From Nautilus pompilius (Eukaryota > Mollusca > Cephalopoda > Nautilida > Nautilidae), in assembly GCA_018389105.1 (NCBI GenBank), contig JACATO010000987.1, positions 124,001 through 188,000 of the forward strand: a stretch of 64,000 nt of DNA, in the 5' to 3' direction. A program made the position numbers and the translations under genes. Below are positions 11,890 to 21,949 of the stretch, piece by piece. A model generated the notes under the pieces. It saw only the letters and a list, made by a program, of their open reading frames with translations. It searched no databases and was not told the origin of the DNA. Position 1 is the stretch's first letter, and each line of letters starts with the position of its first letter.

Positions 11890-13400
11890 TTTGCCAACGT
11901 TATAAAGGAAAGCAAAGGCAGAAGCGCATACCTGTTTCTAGGCGTGCCCTGGTCCCAGCGGGACGTGGAAGTCGCGCGAGTACGACCTGTAGGCAGGTCA
12001 CGTGGCGAGTCCCCGTGGTTTTATCCGGTCGCCTGGCGAGCTGCGGAAGACCAGGCCTCGTCGGACTGACTCATCTCAACGGACCACTCACAGAAGGCGG
12101 GCTACAAGCCACGAAACTGCGCCGGGCGTGCGCAGACCCGACCAGCATCACCTCCCCTTGCTGATATACCCCCCCCATAGCTGTTTATAGATATATATAT
12201 ATACGTACATAAATAAGTTGTTTTTAAATCAGAAAGTAAAATAGTGGTCACGTGGTCGTAATGTGGTGGAGCGAGGTAAGTCGGGGTTAGGTCTCTGTCT
12301 TATTTACTTTCCTTAGCGGCCTCTCTAAACAAGAAAAGGAGCGAATTCGACCGTCGGGGGCTGGAGACCAGAGGGAAAAACCTGTAACGGCGAGTCAGGA
12401 GACACGGCGACATTAATGGCGATTCGCCCACCTGTCCTCTGACCAAGTTGGACATCTCCCTGTTAGATATAACAGTGGCACATCATTAGGATTGGAAGGA
12501 GCCTACCGCCAGCTCTCTGGATGATATTAGTTTACAGTTGTCACAGTAGACCCAGGTCTGCTGCGTGGTCGGGCTCGGTTATGCGAAATAGTGTCTCACC
12601 CCGAGACTTTAAAATCGTGCGATCCCACTCTCCAGACTGGGAATGTTTACTGACTGTTAACTTTAGTACTAAACACTAATCATTAGTAGTGTCGTATATA
12701 TTAGAACTACTTTTACTTTAGTATTCTTTTGCTAGACAGATACCTGAAAATCTCAGATGTTTATTAATTATCTCCCTTTCGTGCTAATTTTGAGCTGTTT
12801 TTAGACTTTGTTTTGTTTCTGTGATATTTCTTTAAAAAGGGAGGGGCACTGCCCTCGCAGTGAGGATGAAGCATAAGAACGGAAGTCTTGTAGTCGGGAC
12901 AAAATCTAACCTCAGGAACCACACAGCCAGTGATTGTTGAACCTGCGAGGTGTTCAAGTGACGCTTACCTGTGTCGAGGTCGCGCGGTCAGATCTGGGCT
13001 CGCAGCCCCCGTCTACTACCCTACCCCCCACCCAGCCCCTTGTACGCACTATACGGGGGTAAACTCACGTCTTCGTAAAACCGTTCGGCTTGGGTTCTTG
13101 GAGCAGAGATTGGTTGTATCCAATCCAACCCTTTGGCTGGCGGCTATTCCTATCTGAGCAGTTGGACAGGGATAACCGTACGACGTATTTATTGCGTCCT
13201 CGCCCACCGAAGCGAGGCAGAATGGCCCCCACCGAACCGTATTTCTATCCAGCCGAAAGAAATGGTGAGTATACTCGAAGCTGCGTCCACGTGAAAGACG
13301 GTGTAAACAGCAGAAACCCACAACTATCTAACAAAGTTATACCGCTCTTCACCTGAGTATTCAGGTGTTTTCTTTACAAAATGATATCTAAAGGGGAATG
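11890..13400. other. Intergenic stretch, no gene recognised
   Basis: CpG-containing DNA with a short TA run near 12190-12205. No frame has a recognisable domain. Confidence 0.5.
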
Positions 13401-13419
13401 AAGCCACTGGCATCCCGAT

Positions 13420-14160
13420 CCCCTAATTACAAATGATGGAATTTGCACATGACAACGACGCCATCCTAAAACAATCCAAGATAAATTGACATTGGCAGAA
13501 CGGATTTGAGTAATCGTGGGAGACCGCCATCGACCCAGCTACAACTTCTGTACACACCTTGGCATCGACCAAATCAGACGATCCAGCTATCACAGGCGGA
13601 TATTGCATCATTCTTCGCCAAGGGTCACCTCCAACTGATCGAGAGACTGGGCAGATTTGACAACCACAAGCACTCGTCTCTGGGAAATCCCTAAGTGTTT
13701 CGTCGGGATTAAGTCCAGAGATGGTGCGGGCCACACATACAAACCATGTTGTGGTTCTGAAGTGCTGCAATGAAACACGTGGGCGGCGCGGACGGGCGCC
13801 GTCATCCATAAAGATGACGTTAAGGGACGACTACAGGCTTAATGATTGCATCATTGTATCTGATACCAGTCATGGCACCCCATCCTAACGATGATATGAC
13901 CAGTTTTTCGGCCAATCCACCTGATCACCCCATTTGGTACTAATCGTCACTTCTGGGTCAGGGTCATGGGCAGATTACATAGGTTCTGTGGAAGAGTCCT
14001 AAGTCGTACACGCCTACCAAGAATTCCCGAACAGAAATCTGTGGTATGGCTGACCAGTTCATGGCAGTGATCACGCATTTTTCGTGCAATAAAATGTATG
14101 AGTCTTCTTTTATTCAATAAGCTCCGCACAACGTCGATATAGAGGAATCGCAACTGTCTT
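13420..14160 (-). mobile_element. Decayed Tc1-like DNA transposon (transposase remnant)
   Basis: On the minus strand the segment starting at 13809 reads MDDGARPRRPRVSLQHF, which matches the catalytic-core block FMDDNARPHRA...FL of Tc1/IS630 transposases, including the second catalytic aspartate region. Further along the strand, short segments in more than one frame match the SPDLNPIEHLWD block and the C-terminal EEW...I region. The part at 13947-14153 fits the segment before the DDE core. Several stops and frame changes interrupt it, so it is inactive. I could not define terminal inverted repeats. Confidence 0.75.
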
Positions 14161-14169
14161 GGTCACCAG

Positions 14170-15400
14170 GACGCGAGGTCTAAAGACGGTCAGGTCACAG
14201 TTACATTACGTTATCCGTCAGCAGAAATGTTTTAAACGTGACAGAGAAGCTGCTTGATATGGTTTGTAGAACAGGTGCGTCGTCTGTCGGGGCTGTTGGT
14301 ATCGGATACACTTCTTAGAAGCGAGTGAGTACGATCGGCAGGGAGTGACAGAGCTGTAACCAAGCCGACGCTTACCAGACCGCACGACGGCACCGTCCGA
14401 CTAATTTTTAAAATTTAATCAAGATTTTGCTTCCTGGAAGTGATATACTGTTGCTTTATTCTGTCCGCTGTTTTCTGGCAGGGCTGCTGCTTATGGCAAC
14501 CTGAGTTTGAAAAAGAAATAAGAAAAACTAGGCCCTTTAATTGTAAGAATTAAGAGAGTTTTATACGACGGTTGTAGCTGGCCGGAGTGACTCGGCGAAA
14601 GACCGGTCGGCGAGCACCGGTGCCATGGCTCGAGTTTTGGCCAATTTGTAGAGAGAGAGAGACTCGAGTTTGAGAGTAACGAAGGGTTTTAGAAATACAA
14701 ACTTTACAATGGGGCGTCGTTATTTCTGTTCACATTAACATCCACTGTTTTAAAAAAAAATTCTTTTTTTTTTTATTTTTACATATCTCAGCCCACTCCT
14801 TAGACACAGATCCCGTTACTGTCTGCAAACGGGCTGACATCGCATATACATCTGGTAGGTAGGTATAGTTACCTTAACGAGTACAGCACAGGCGTCGATA
14901 ACAGTGGTGCTATCCCAGTGAAGCACGAGGCGCCAGTGCGAGCGAACCAGTCATTGTACGCACGAGTTACAAATATAAACTTGTATAGAGAAGGAGAAAA
15001 TCAGGCAAAAGATAATTTAACTTTTAACAAAATAAAAAAAAAAATAATAATAATAGTAATATCTCCCTAACCCATCATGTTGTTTAAGTAACATGTCAAG
15101 GGACATAAGCGCCTAGGTTTATGAATTCTCTCCCTTGTAATAGCATGGTCTTCTGTCCATTTGTTTTTTTAAAAATCTCATTTTTATCAGAGATAATCAA
15201 ATTCATCTGGCGAAGTTGGAAACAACAAGAACAGTTTTCTTAACAATTCAGAGGATTAGAGAGAGAGAGAAGTGACCAGCTTACAAGTAGATTTGTTGGA
15301 CGAGGATAGAAATATCAGGGAGCAGTTTATGGCTTTCTTCAAATGAACCACCCGCCCGACCCGATAGAAATATTTATCATTTTCCATACTCTTTGATTCT
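14170..15400. other. Intergenic stretch, no gene recognised
   Basis: Moderate GC falling to AT-rich, with short GA runs near 14650 and 15260 and poly-A/T runs near 14750. No open frame with a recognisable domain was seen. Confidence 0.55.
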
Positions 15401-15404
15401 TCAA

Positions 15405-16790
15405 AATCCTCTCTCTCTCTCTCTCTCCCTATTATATATATATATATATCATCCCTCTCTCTCTGTCTCTCTCTCTCTATACTGACATCATCATCTTTCT
15501 CTCTCTCTGTTCTCTCTATACTGACATCTCTATGTTCTCTCTATAATATATTACTGACATTATCATCATCTATTTCTGTGTTCTCTACTAACATCGCTAT
15601 ATATACTAACATCATCTACATATATATACGGACCATCAGCATCCATCATCATCATCTCTCTCTCTCATTATAGATAGATCATCCCCCTATGCTCTCTGTC
15701 TCTCGATAGGACATCTCTATGGCTCTCTCTATATATCTCTATTACTGACATCAGTCTACATATATATACTGACATCATCATCATCATCATCATCTCTCTC
15801 TCTCTCTGTTCTCTCTATACTGACATCTCTATGTTCTCTCTCTATATATATTACTGACATTATCATCATCTATTTCTGTGTTCTCTACTAACATCGCTAT
15901 ATATACTAACATCATCTACATATATATACTGACATCATCATCATCATCATCATCTCTCTCTCCCTATTATATATATATATATGATATAATATCTATATAT
16001 ATCCTCTCTCTCTGTCTCTCTATACTGACATCTCTATGTTCTCTCTCTAATATATTACTGACATTATCATCATCTATTTCTGTGTTCTCTACTAACATCG
16101 CTATAATACTCATTCATTATCTACAACATACATTCTCTCTTTCTCTACTACTATCTCCTCAATCTAACCTCGTTTACTTCACTCCTCTTTCTACATATAT
16201 CTCGACATCATCATCATCATCATCATCTCTCTCTCTATTATATATATCTCATCCCTCTCTCGTTCTCTCTGTCTCTCTATACTGCTCATCATATCATCTC
16301 ATTATCTATACATCTCTCTTCTCTCTCTCTCTCTCTCTATACTGACATCTATGTCTCGCTCTCTATATATTACTGACATTATCATCATCTATTTCTGTTT
16401 TCTACTAACATCGCTATATATACTAACATCATCTACCTATATATACATTGACATCATCATCATCATCATCTCTCCTCTTCTCTCTATATCTATAATCATC
16501 CCTCTCTCTCTGTCTCTCTATACTGAATCATCCTCTCTCTCTCTCTCTCTGTTCTCTCTATACTGACATCTCTATGTTCTTTCTCTATATATATACTGAC
16601 ATTATCATCATCTCTTTCTGTGTTCTCTACTAACATCGCTATATATACTGACATCATCATCATCATCATCATCTCTCTCTCTCTCTCTCCGTGTCTCTCT
16701 ATACTGACATCATCATCATCATCATCTCTCTCTCTCTCTCCGTGTCTCTCTATACTGACATCATCATCATCTCTCTCTCTCTCTCCAATT
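15405..16790. repeat. Complex CT/CAT/TA satellite with higher-order units
   Basis: The array is built from CTCTCT, (CAT)n and TATATA blocks. A higher-order unit recurs: TCTATACTGACATC, then TCTATGTTCTCTC, TATTACTGACATTATCATC, GTGTTCTCTACTAACATCGC and CTGACATCATCATCATC. Copies start near 15500, 15810, 16020, 16320 and 16555. The reverse complement of its core (GATGATGTCAGTATAGAGAG) matches the 2.7-kb minisatellite with GATGACGTCA changed to GATGATGTCA. The long Ser/Leu/Ile frames through it are repeat artefacts. Confidence 0.9.
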
Positions 16791-17027
16791 TTCCGCCTTA
16801 AGCAGCAAATGCCGAGTTGCAGGAATTCCCCACAATGTCAAAACACTCGTTTAATTTCTCCTTAACCGCTGAAGACCGAAACCGAAAGTAGATTTTTCCC
16901 AAGGATGTCACATGACAACTGTCACGTCAACTACTCAAAACGGAATTCCCGCGAGTTCTCTCTCTCTCTCTCCAGCCGCCCGGACTCTTACCCCAGTTTG
17001 GCCTTTCGTCGTCGTTCTCTTGTGTTC

Positions 17028-17029
17028 AG
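17028..17029 (+). promoter_or_regulatory. Possible 3' splice site of a 5'UTR intron
   Basis: A pyrimidine-rich stretch (TTCGTCGTCGTTCTCTTGTG) runs into TTCAG and then GTGCCGAAG, 72 bases before the start codon of the first TRIM gene. This looks like a good acceptor, so the mRNA may have an upstream non-coding exon. The donor was not identified. Confidence 0.35.
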
Positions 17030-17101
17030 GTGCCGAAGACGTACCACGGTGTGCTTGGCGGCTGTCATCAGAGCCATTATTGTTGAAAGGGAGGAAGCAA
17101 G

Positions 17102-18406
17102 ATGGCGGCCAAAGAGAGCTCGCTGGTCGACGATTTCATCTGCCACCTGTGCCTGCTACCCTACAGGTGCCCGAAGGCGCTGCCCTGCCTGCACACGTTT
17201 TGCAGTAAGTGTCTGGAGGACTACATCAGTTCCTGCGAAGCCAAGATCGGACCAGGGAGTTGCATAAGGTGCCCCCTGTGCAAGAAGGGAGTGTACGGAC
17301 GCGGTGAGAGGGGACGCGTGGGGCAGGACTTCCCAGCCAATTTCCACGTCGCCAACATGATGAAGAAGCTGAACATTCTGTCCGAAGAGAGGTGCGGCCT
17401 GTGCCGCGAGGACCGGGGGGGCTCGCACGCCACCAGCTGGTGCCGGCAGTGCCGGCTGGCGCTGTGCCGGGACTGCGTCGAGTCGCACCGGCAGCTCAGG
17501 GTCACAGCTCATCACCGCGTCGTGGAGCTGGAGGCGGCGGAGAAAACCTGCAGCCTGCAGCAGTTCCTGTCCGAGCCGCCCTGCCCCAGGCACAGGCAGG
17601 AGCCGCTCAGGTCGTACTGCGGGGACTGCCGGAGGGCCATCTGCCACCGCTGCCTCCTCGACGAGCACATGCGCTGCCAGAAGGTGACCCTGGCGCGCGA
17701 GGCCGTGCTGGCCAGGGCCGAGGAGGCCGGGCGGATGATGGACGAGCTGAACCGATGGACGGAGTCCGGCGCGAGGATGCTGGAGACGATCGAGGAGCGG
17801 AGGGAGCGGTGCCTGAGAAGCAAGGAAGGCGTGGTAGCCGACATCCGCCGGAGCACGTGGGCGTTGATGGAGGAGTTCCACCGCAAGGGGGAGGCGCTGG
17901 TGGCCGAGGTGGACTCTTTCTACGCGCTCGAGGACGACGGGTTGAAGGCGCTGCTCGAGGAGTGCGCGGGGGAGAAGGTGCTGGTCGAGCAGACCCGCCG
18001 GCTGCTCCAGCTGTCGCTGAAGTCCGAGAACAGCTCGCAGTTCCTGGAGATCTTCGAGTGGAGCCGCCTGAACCTGCCCTCGGAGGTGGACCTTCTCGAG
18101 CAGCTGAGCCTGCGCCTGGAAAACGCGAGGCGGATGTTCCGGTTCGACGAGAGCAGGGAGTTCCTGGAGGGCGTCGACCGGCTGCGGAGGAGCGACCTGG
18201 GAGAGGTGACCCTGACGACGGACAGGTTCACCGAGGTGGGCGGCCGGCCGGAGACCGAATCGTTCGCGGTACCCCGGCGTCTGACCGCCACCCGGTCGCC
18301 GGAAGACCGTCCACCGACCCCGCAGACGTCCGGTCGCTGGCCCTGCTTCCTTGACAGGAGGCGGGCAGCAGCAGCCCACAGCCCGGGTTCCCGGAGTGCG
18401 TTGTGA
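17102..18406 (+). CDS. TRIM/RBCC-type RING E3 ligase-like protein, first paralogue
   Basis: This single-exon gene encodes 434 residues. A C3HC4 RING spans residues 14-60 (C14-x2-C17, C29-x-H31-x2-C34-x2-C37, C57-x2-C60). B-box1 is at about 98-138 (C98, C101, C114, C117, C122, C125, H129) and B-box2 at about 161-192 (C161, H164, C173, C176, C181, C184, H189, C192). A helical, Glu/Arg-rich coiled coil follows at about 200-345. This is the order of TRIM E3 ubiquitin ligases. No B30.2, NHL or filamin domain follows, so substrate choice cannot be inferred. The ATG at 17102 has a good context (CAAGATGG) and begins just before the RING. The downstream paralogue is about 60 residues longer. Its conserved C-terminal tail is also present here, but one frame over (18388-18471), so this reading frame probably ends early because of a one-base shift or a missed small intron. 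Confidence 0.88.
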   Translation: MAAKESSLVDDFICHLCLLPYRCPKALPCLHTFCSKCLEDYISSCEAKIGPGSCIRCPLCKKGVYGRGERGRVGQDFPANFHVANMMKKLNILSEERCGLCREDRGGSHATSWCRQCRLALCRDCVESHRQLRVTAHHRVVELEAAEKTCSLQQFLSEPPCPRHRQEPLRSYCGDCRRAICHRCLLDEHMRCQKVTLAREAVLARAEEAGRMMDELNRWTESGARMLETIEERRERCLRSKEGVVADIRRSTWALMEEFHRKGEALVAEVDSFYALEDDGLKALLEECAGEKVLVEQTRRLLQLSLKSENSSQFLEIFEWSRLNLPSEVDLLEQLSLRLENARRMFRFDESREFLEGVDRLRRSDLGEVTLTTDRFTEVGGRPETESFAVPRRLTATRSPEDRPPTPQTSGRWPCFLDRRRAAAAHSPGSRSAL

Positions 18407-18471
18407 TGCTTTCCCAGGGCGAGACTTTCTTGATCGACTGGACGCGCAGAACCCTCAAAAGGAATTACTAA
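18358..18471 (+). other. Out-of-frame C-terminal tail of the first TRIM gene
   Basis: In the frame one base away from the main reading frame, 18388-18471 encodes FPECVVMLSQGETFLIDW followed by TRRTLKRNY and a stop. The second TRIM gene ends with FPECIVLLSFGEAFSVNW and TSKEIKRYLY. The match shows this is ancestral coding sequence. The preceding linker of the main frame still resembles the paralogue (VPRR...SPED against IPRD...SPRSD), so the frames switch between about 18320 and 18388. A single-base indel, an assembly error, or an 89-nt intron from GTACCC (18269) to GACAG (18357), which would restore the frame, could each explain it. Confidence 0.75.
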
Positions 18472-19363
18472 GCGGCTCGGCGAGTGCACGTGTGACTGGG
18501 AGACAGCACCCGCCAGCTGCCGTCCTCATCAGTCGAATGTAACTTGAGCCCTCGGAGTCGATCGCGCCAGCGACCGGCCGGTGGACGACACCCATATATC
18601 GAGGGCACTGACCCCGAGAGCCAGCGGCTGGGGGATCCACATGGCTGCCGGTGGCTACTTACATTTCTGTTAATAATAATAACAACAACAATAATAGTTC
18701 GTATGTAATATACGAAATCATTACATATGTTAAACGTTTTTACGAACATGACAACTTCCCTCATCGTGCACGTGTTGTTGTTGTTGTTGCCGAACCCCGG
18801 GTTCACGCCATCGGTGGCCCGATCGATCTCTGGACATCAGTTGTCATACTCCAGGTTATTGTTCCCACAACTTATAAATGTGTGTAATTTGGTCGCAATC
18901 GCGCTGATTTATGACAGTCACCCTGCTAGGAGCTGCCGCCGGACATGGCGGTAGCGATACTGACCTCAGGTGTAAACAAGCGCACCTGTTTCAGTCATAT
19001 ATGCAAACCCGAATAAATTAATTTTTCTACTTTAAATACCCAGATTGTTTGAGGTTTTCCTGTTAGACTACCCCCCCTCCTCTCCTCGATTGTGGCTGTT
19101 GTTTCACACGACACGGTTTCTGTACCCGGACTTCTCTAGTAATTCTGAGGAGGCGGGGGATGATTAACATCGTCCTGGCGTAAGCGCGGATTAATCGTTC
19201 GTGTCGAGGGAGACGGAAGTAAAACCGCTGAGAAGGGTAAAAAGGTTGGGTGCACAGATTATCGACACGAGGAGGGATTAACGACATCTGTCCATCGATC
19301 AGCTGTCACACGTAGCAGCAGCCTGTCGGCCTGTCCACGTACGTGTAGGCGCAAACCGTGGAG
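18472..19363. other. Region between the two TRIM genes
   Basis: The region holds the 3'UTR of the first gene and the 5' flank of the second. Trinucleotide runs occur at about 18667-18695 (AAT/AAC) and 18773-18790 (TTG). No other gene is recognised. Confidence 0.6.
19012..19017 (+). promoter_or_regulatory. Candidate polyadenylation signal AATAAA, first TRIM gene
   Basis: The first canonical AATAAA seen after the first TRIM gene, about 540 bases past the tail stop at 18471, in a locally AT-rich patch. Confidence 0.4.
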
Positions 19364-20857
19364 ATGGCGATGGCTTGTAGCGAGGGCGAACTCTCATCCC
19401 TGCTGGAAAATTTCATCTGTAACCTGTGTCTGGAGCCGTACGTGTGCCCCAAGTCGCTGCCCTGCCTGCACTCGTTCTGCCGGGAGTGTCTCCAGCGCCT
19501 CTTCCACTCGCGACAGACGTCGTCCTACTACGTCCCGGCGTTTTCCTTCCCCTGCCCCGTGTGCAAGGAGATCACCCGCATCCCGTACACCAGTCCCCGG
19601 GTGGCCCCGGTCGACAGCTTCCCGGATAACTTCCACCTCGTCAACATGATGCAGCAGCTGGACCAACTGTCCGGGAAGAGCAGAAGGTGCGAACTGTGCG
19701 CGCGCGACGGCTACGAGAAGCGGGTGGCGCAGTTCTGGTGCAGCGAGTGCAACCTGGGTCTGTGCAGCGGGTGCTCGGGTCTGCACAGGTCGCTGAGGGT
19801 CACCCGCGGCCACGCCCTGGCCTCGCTGGGCGGCGGCGGCGGCGGCGGCGCCCCGGTGTCGCCCTGCGCCGACCACCCCGAGGAGGCGCTCAAGTCCTAC
19901 TGCTCGGACTGCGAGAGGTGTATCTGCCACCGGTGTCTGCTGGGCGAGCACAAGGGGTGCGCCCGGGTGGCCCTGCTGGAGGAGGCCGTTCGGGGCAGGG
20001 CGGGCCAGGCGGAGGAGCTGCTGGAGGAGCTGGGGAAGCAGACGGGGTCCAACGACAGCCTGGAGGAGAGCATAGCGCGGCAGAGGGAAGCTTTCCGGAC
20101 CAACAAGGAAGTGGTGGTGACCGACATTCGGCGGAGCACCCACCAGCTGGTGGAGGAGCTGCGCAGCCAGGAGGACGCACTGGTGCGGGAGGTCGAGTGC
20201 TTCTACGCGGAGGAGGACAACCGGCTGGAGCGGCTCCTGGCCCAGTGCCACAAGCTGAAGCTGTCCCTGGCAGAGACCCGCCGGCTGCTGGAGAGCGCCG
20301 TCGACTGCCAGAACGACGTCCGGTTCCTGAACCTGCTCCGCACCGTGCGGGAGAACCTGCCGGCGGAGGAGGCCCAGCTGCGGGGCCTGGGGGCCGAGCT
20401 GGAGGACAAGAAGAGGGCTTTCCGGTTCGACATCAACGACGTCTTCCACCGGTGCCTGCGGGACCTGAGGGGCGCTGTGCTCGGAACCGTGACGGTCAGC
20501 ACGGACAGGTTCACCGACATCGGGGTCGACTCCGAGTCGGTGCGCCTCTACATTATCCCGCGCGACAAGAGCCCGCGGTCCGACCCCTCCCTGGACAGCC
20601 TGGTGACCGACGACACCGACCTGGCCACCAGGTGCAACGCGTCCCCACCCCGGAAGCCCAGCGCCTCGCGGCCGGACGCCAATGCGCTAACCGCGTTTTT
20701 CAACTGCCTGTCGAAGAAAGGGTCCAGGGGGAGGCCGCGGTTCGAGGAGCGAGGCCGGCTGCAGCCGGCTTTCCCAGAGTGCATCGTGCTGCTCTCTTTC
20801 GGCGAGGCGTTCTCGGTGAACTGGACCAGCAAGGAAATCAAACGGTACCTGTACTGA
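19364..20857 (+). CDS. TRIM/RBCC-type RING E3 ligase-like protein, second paralogue
   Basis: This single-exon gene encodes 497 residues from the ATG at 19364. A second in-frame ATG at 19370 is also possible, and an upstream GTG at 19358 should not be used. A C3HC4 RING is at residues 19-67 (C19-x2-C22, C34-x-H36-x2-C39-x2-C42, C64-x2-C67). B-box1 is at about 109-150, then come a glycine run encoded by GGC repeats, B-box2 at about 168-199, and a long coiled coil at about 205-350. A polar linker leads to the tail FPECIVLLSFGEAFSVNW. The coiled coil shares DIRRST, ETRRLLE/TRRLL, FRFD and STDRFTDIG/TTDRFTEVG with the first paralogue, so the two arose by tandem duplication. The likely role is ubiquitin ligation. 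Molluscan TRIM expansions are often tied to immunity, but nothing here proves that. No B30.2 or NHL domain is present. Confidence 0.9.
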   Translation: MAMACSEGELSSLLENFICNLCLEPYVCPKSLPCLHSFCRECLQRLFHSRQTSSYYVPAFSFPCPVCKEITRIPYTSPRVAPVDSFPDNFHLVNMMQQLDQLSGKSRRCELCARDGYEKRVAQFWCSECNLGLCSGCSGLHRSLRVTRGHALASLGGGGGGGAPVSPCADHPEEALKSYCSDCERCICHRCLLGEHKGCARVALLEEAVRGRAGQAEELLEELGKQTGSNDSLEESIARQREAFRTNKEVVVTDIRRSTHQLVEELRSQEDALVREVECFYAEEDNRLERLLAQCHKLKLSLAETRRLLESAVDCQNDVRFLNLLRTVRENLPAEEAQLRGLGAELEDKKRAFRFDINDVFHRCLRDLRGAVLGTVTVSTDRFTDIGVDSESVRLYIIPRDKSPRSDPSLDSLVTDDTDLATRCNASPPRKPSASRPDANALTAFFNCLSKKGSRGRPRFEERGRLQPAFPECIVLLSFGEAFSVNWTSKEIKRYLY

Positions 20858-20983
20858 TCCACCTGTCAACCCTTTACCTGCCGAGGTACGTACGGGTCTT
20901 TACATTCGAAGAGTAATTTTGCTTTATTGGTTTTCTTCTAAAAACAGCCCCCACCCCCCATACACACACACACGCCCCCGGGG

Positions 20984-20999
20984 TGGGGCTATAGCCCCA
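20984..20999. repeat. 16-bp perfect palindrome in a G/C-rich module
   Basis: TGGGGCTATAGCCCCA follows a C-run and an (AC)n tract (20950-20975). A similar arrangement, with GGGGCGGGTGATAGCCCCCC beside an (AC)n tract, occurs near 5510-5553. It could be a hairpin end or part of a dispersed repeat. Confidence 0.6.
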
Positions 21000-21182
21000 G
21001 GGTACTCGGGGCGGCAGGTAATCAAGGTGTTACATTTTCCTGCTGATACCTATTACCTTTGTTTGTCAGTATTGTTAATCAAGGCTTTCTCACCTGTCGT
21101 GTAATAATGAAATCGTATATATATATATATATTTCCCGATCTACCTGCATCTGCTGGGATGAGGTTTGCATTTTTTCCTTCT

Positions 21183-21188
21183 AATAAA
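21183..21188 (+). promoter_or_regulatory. Candidate polyadenylation signal AATAAA, second TRIM gene
   Basis: AATAAA lies about 325 bases past the stop of the second TRIM gene and is a plausible 3' end for it. Confidence 0.45.
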
Positions 21189-21199
21189 AGCCGACTGAA

Positions 21200-21945
21200 C
21201 TGATAAAGTTTTGCCATTTCTCCAGATACCATTCCAAACTGGGCGAGTTATCTTCTCTTGATCTGAAGACCACCAAACTATCATCGGAATGAGATATCTA
21301 CTTACACGCACCTACATAAACTTTAGTTACCATGGTACTACTGGAGAGAGAGAGAGAGGGGGGGGGCTGGACAGGTAACTTTTATTCCACAGATTAAGCA
21401 TCATTGTGGATATAAACCTTTTTTTTTTAAGAAGTGTTTTTAATTTCAATGGTTTTTAGTCTACTATTTCACCAATATGACTGTGATAATTTCCTCACCT
21501 AGGAAGTATCCCAGACTCCGTACCCACATCAGCCTATATCTGCTAGAAAGTCCATACATGCGACAAAAAAAAAACCTTTTGTGACTTTTTCATCAAAATG
21601 TCCTCCTACATCTATGCATGTTATGCTATTTTATCGTTGAGTCCACAAGTACTGGCACATTTTTAAGTTCTAGAGACCCTTCAGCTATTTTGGAAATGAC
21701 TGGAATCCCGTTTGATTGGCCTACATCATTATCAATGAAGAATTGCAGACTTAAGTCTTTGGATCCTAATTCAGTTATCACAAACTTTTCCCTTTGAGTC
21801 TAGCATTACAAGTGAGAATATAAAATTTATTCCAGTTGACAGAGAAGAAAAAGGTCTCTTGAAACTCTTTTCCACTATGTATTTTATTACCTCTCCCCGA
21901 GTAGAGTCTGAAATGGGAATCGTATTAATTCACCAAATACCAAGT
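21200..21945. other. Intergenic stretch between convergent genes
   Basis: AT-rich DNA with a short GA/G run near 21342. No gene was recognised. Confidence 0.5.
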
Positions 21946-21949
21946 ATGG

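Noticed and set aside
15878-16566. Open frames rich in Ser, Leu and Ile through the CT/CAT satellite
   Set aside because: They are translations of simple repeat units. The same holds for frames at 2577-2792, 3221-3412 and 11467-11905.
17156-18379. 407-codon open frame antisense to the first TRIM gene (and 351 codons at 19394-20449 antisense to the second)
   Set aside because: GC-rich coding DNA often leaves the opposite strand open. The antisense products are Leu/Gln/Arg-rich with no domain, while the sense frames carry complete RING and B-box motifs.
19687-20916. Long Gly/Arg/Pro-rich frames overlapping both TRIM genes on the same strand
   Set aside because: They are +1 shadows in very GC-rich DNA and lack conserved motifs. 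The only meaningful off-frame part is the tail at 18388-18471.
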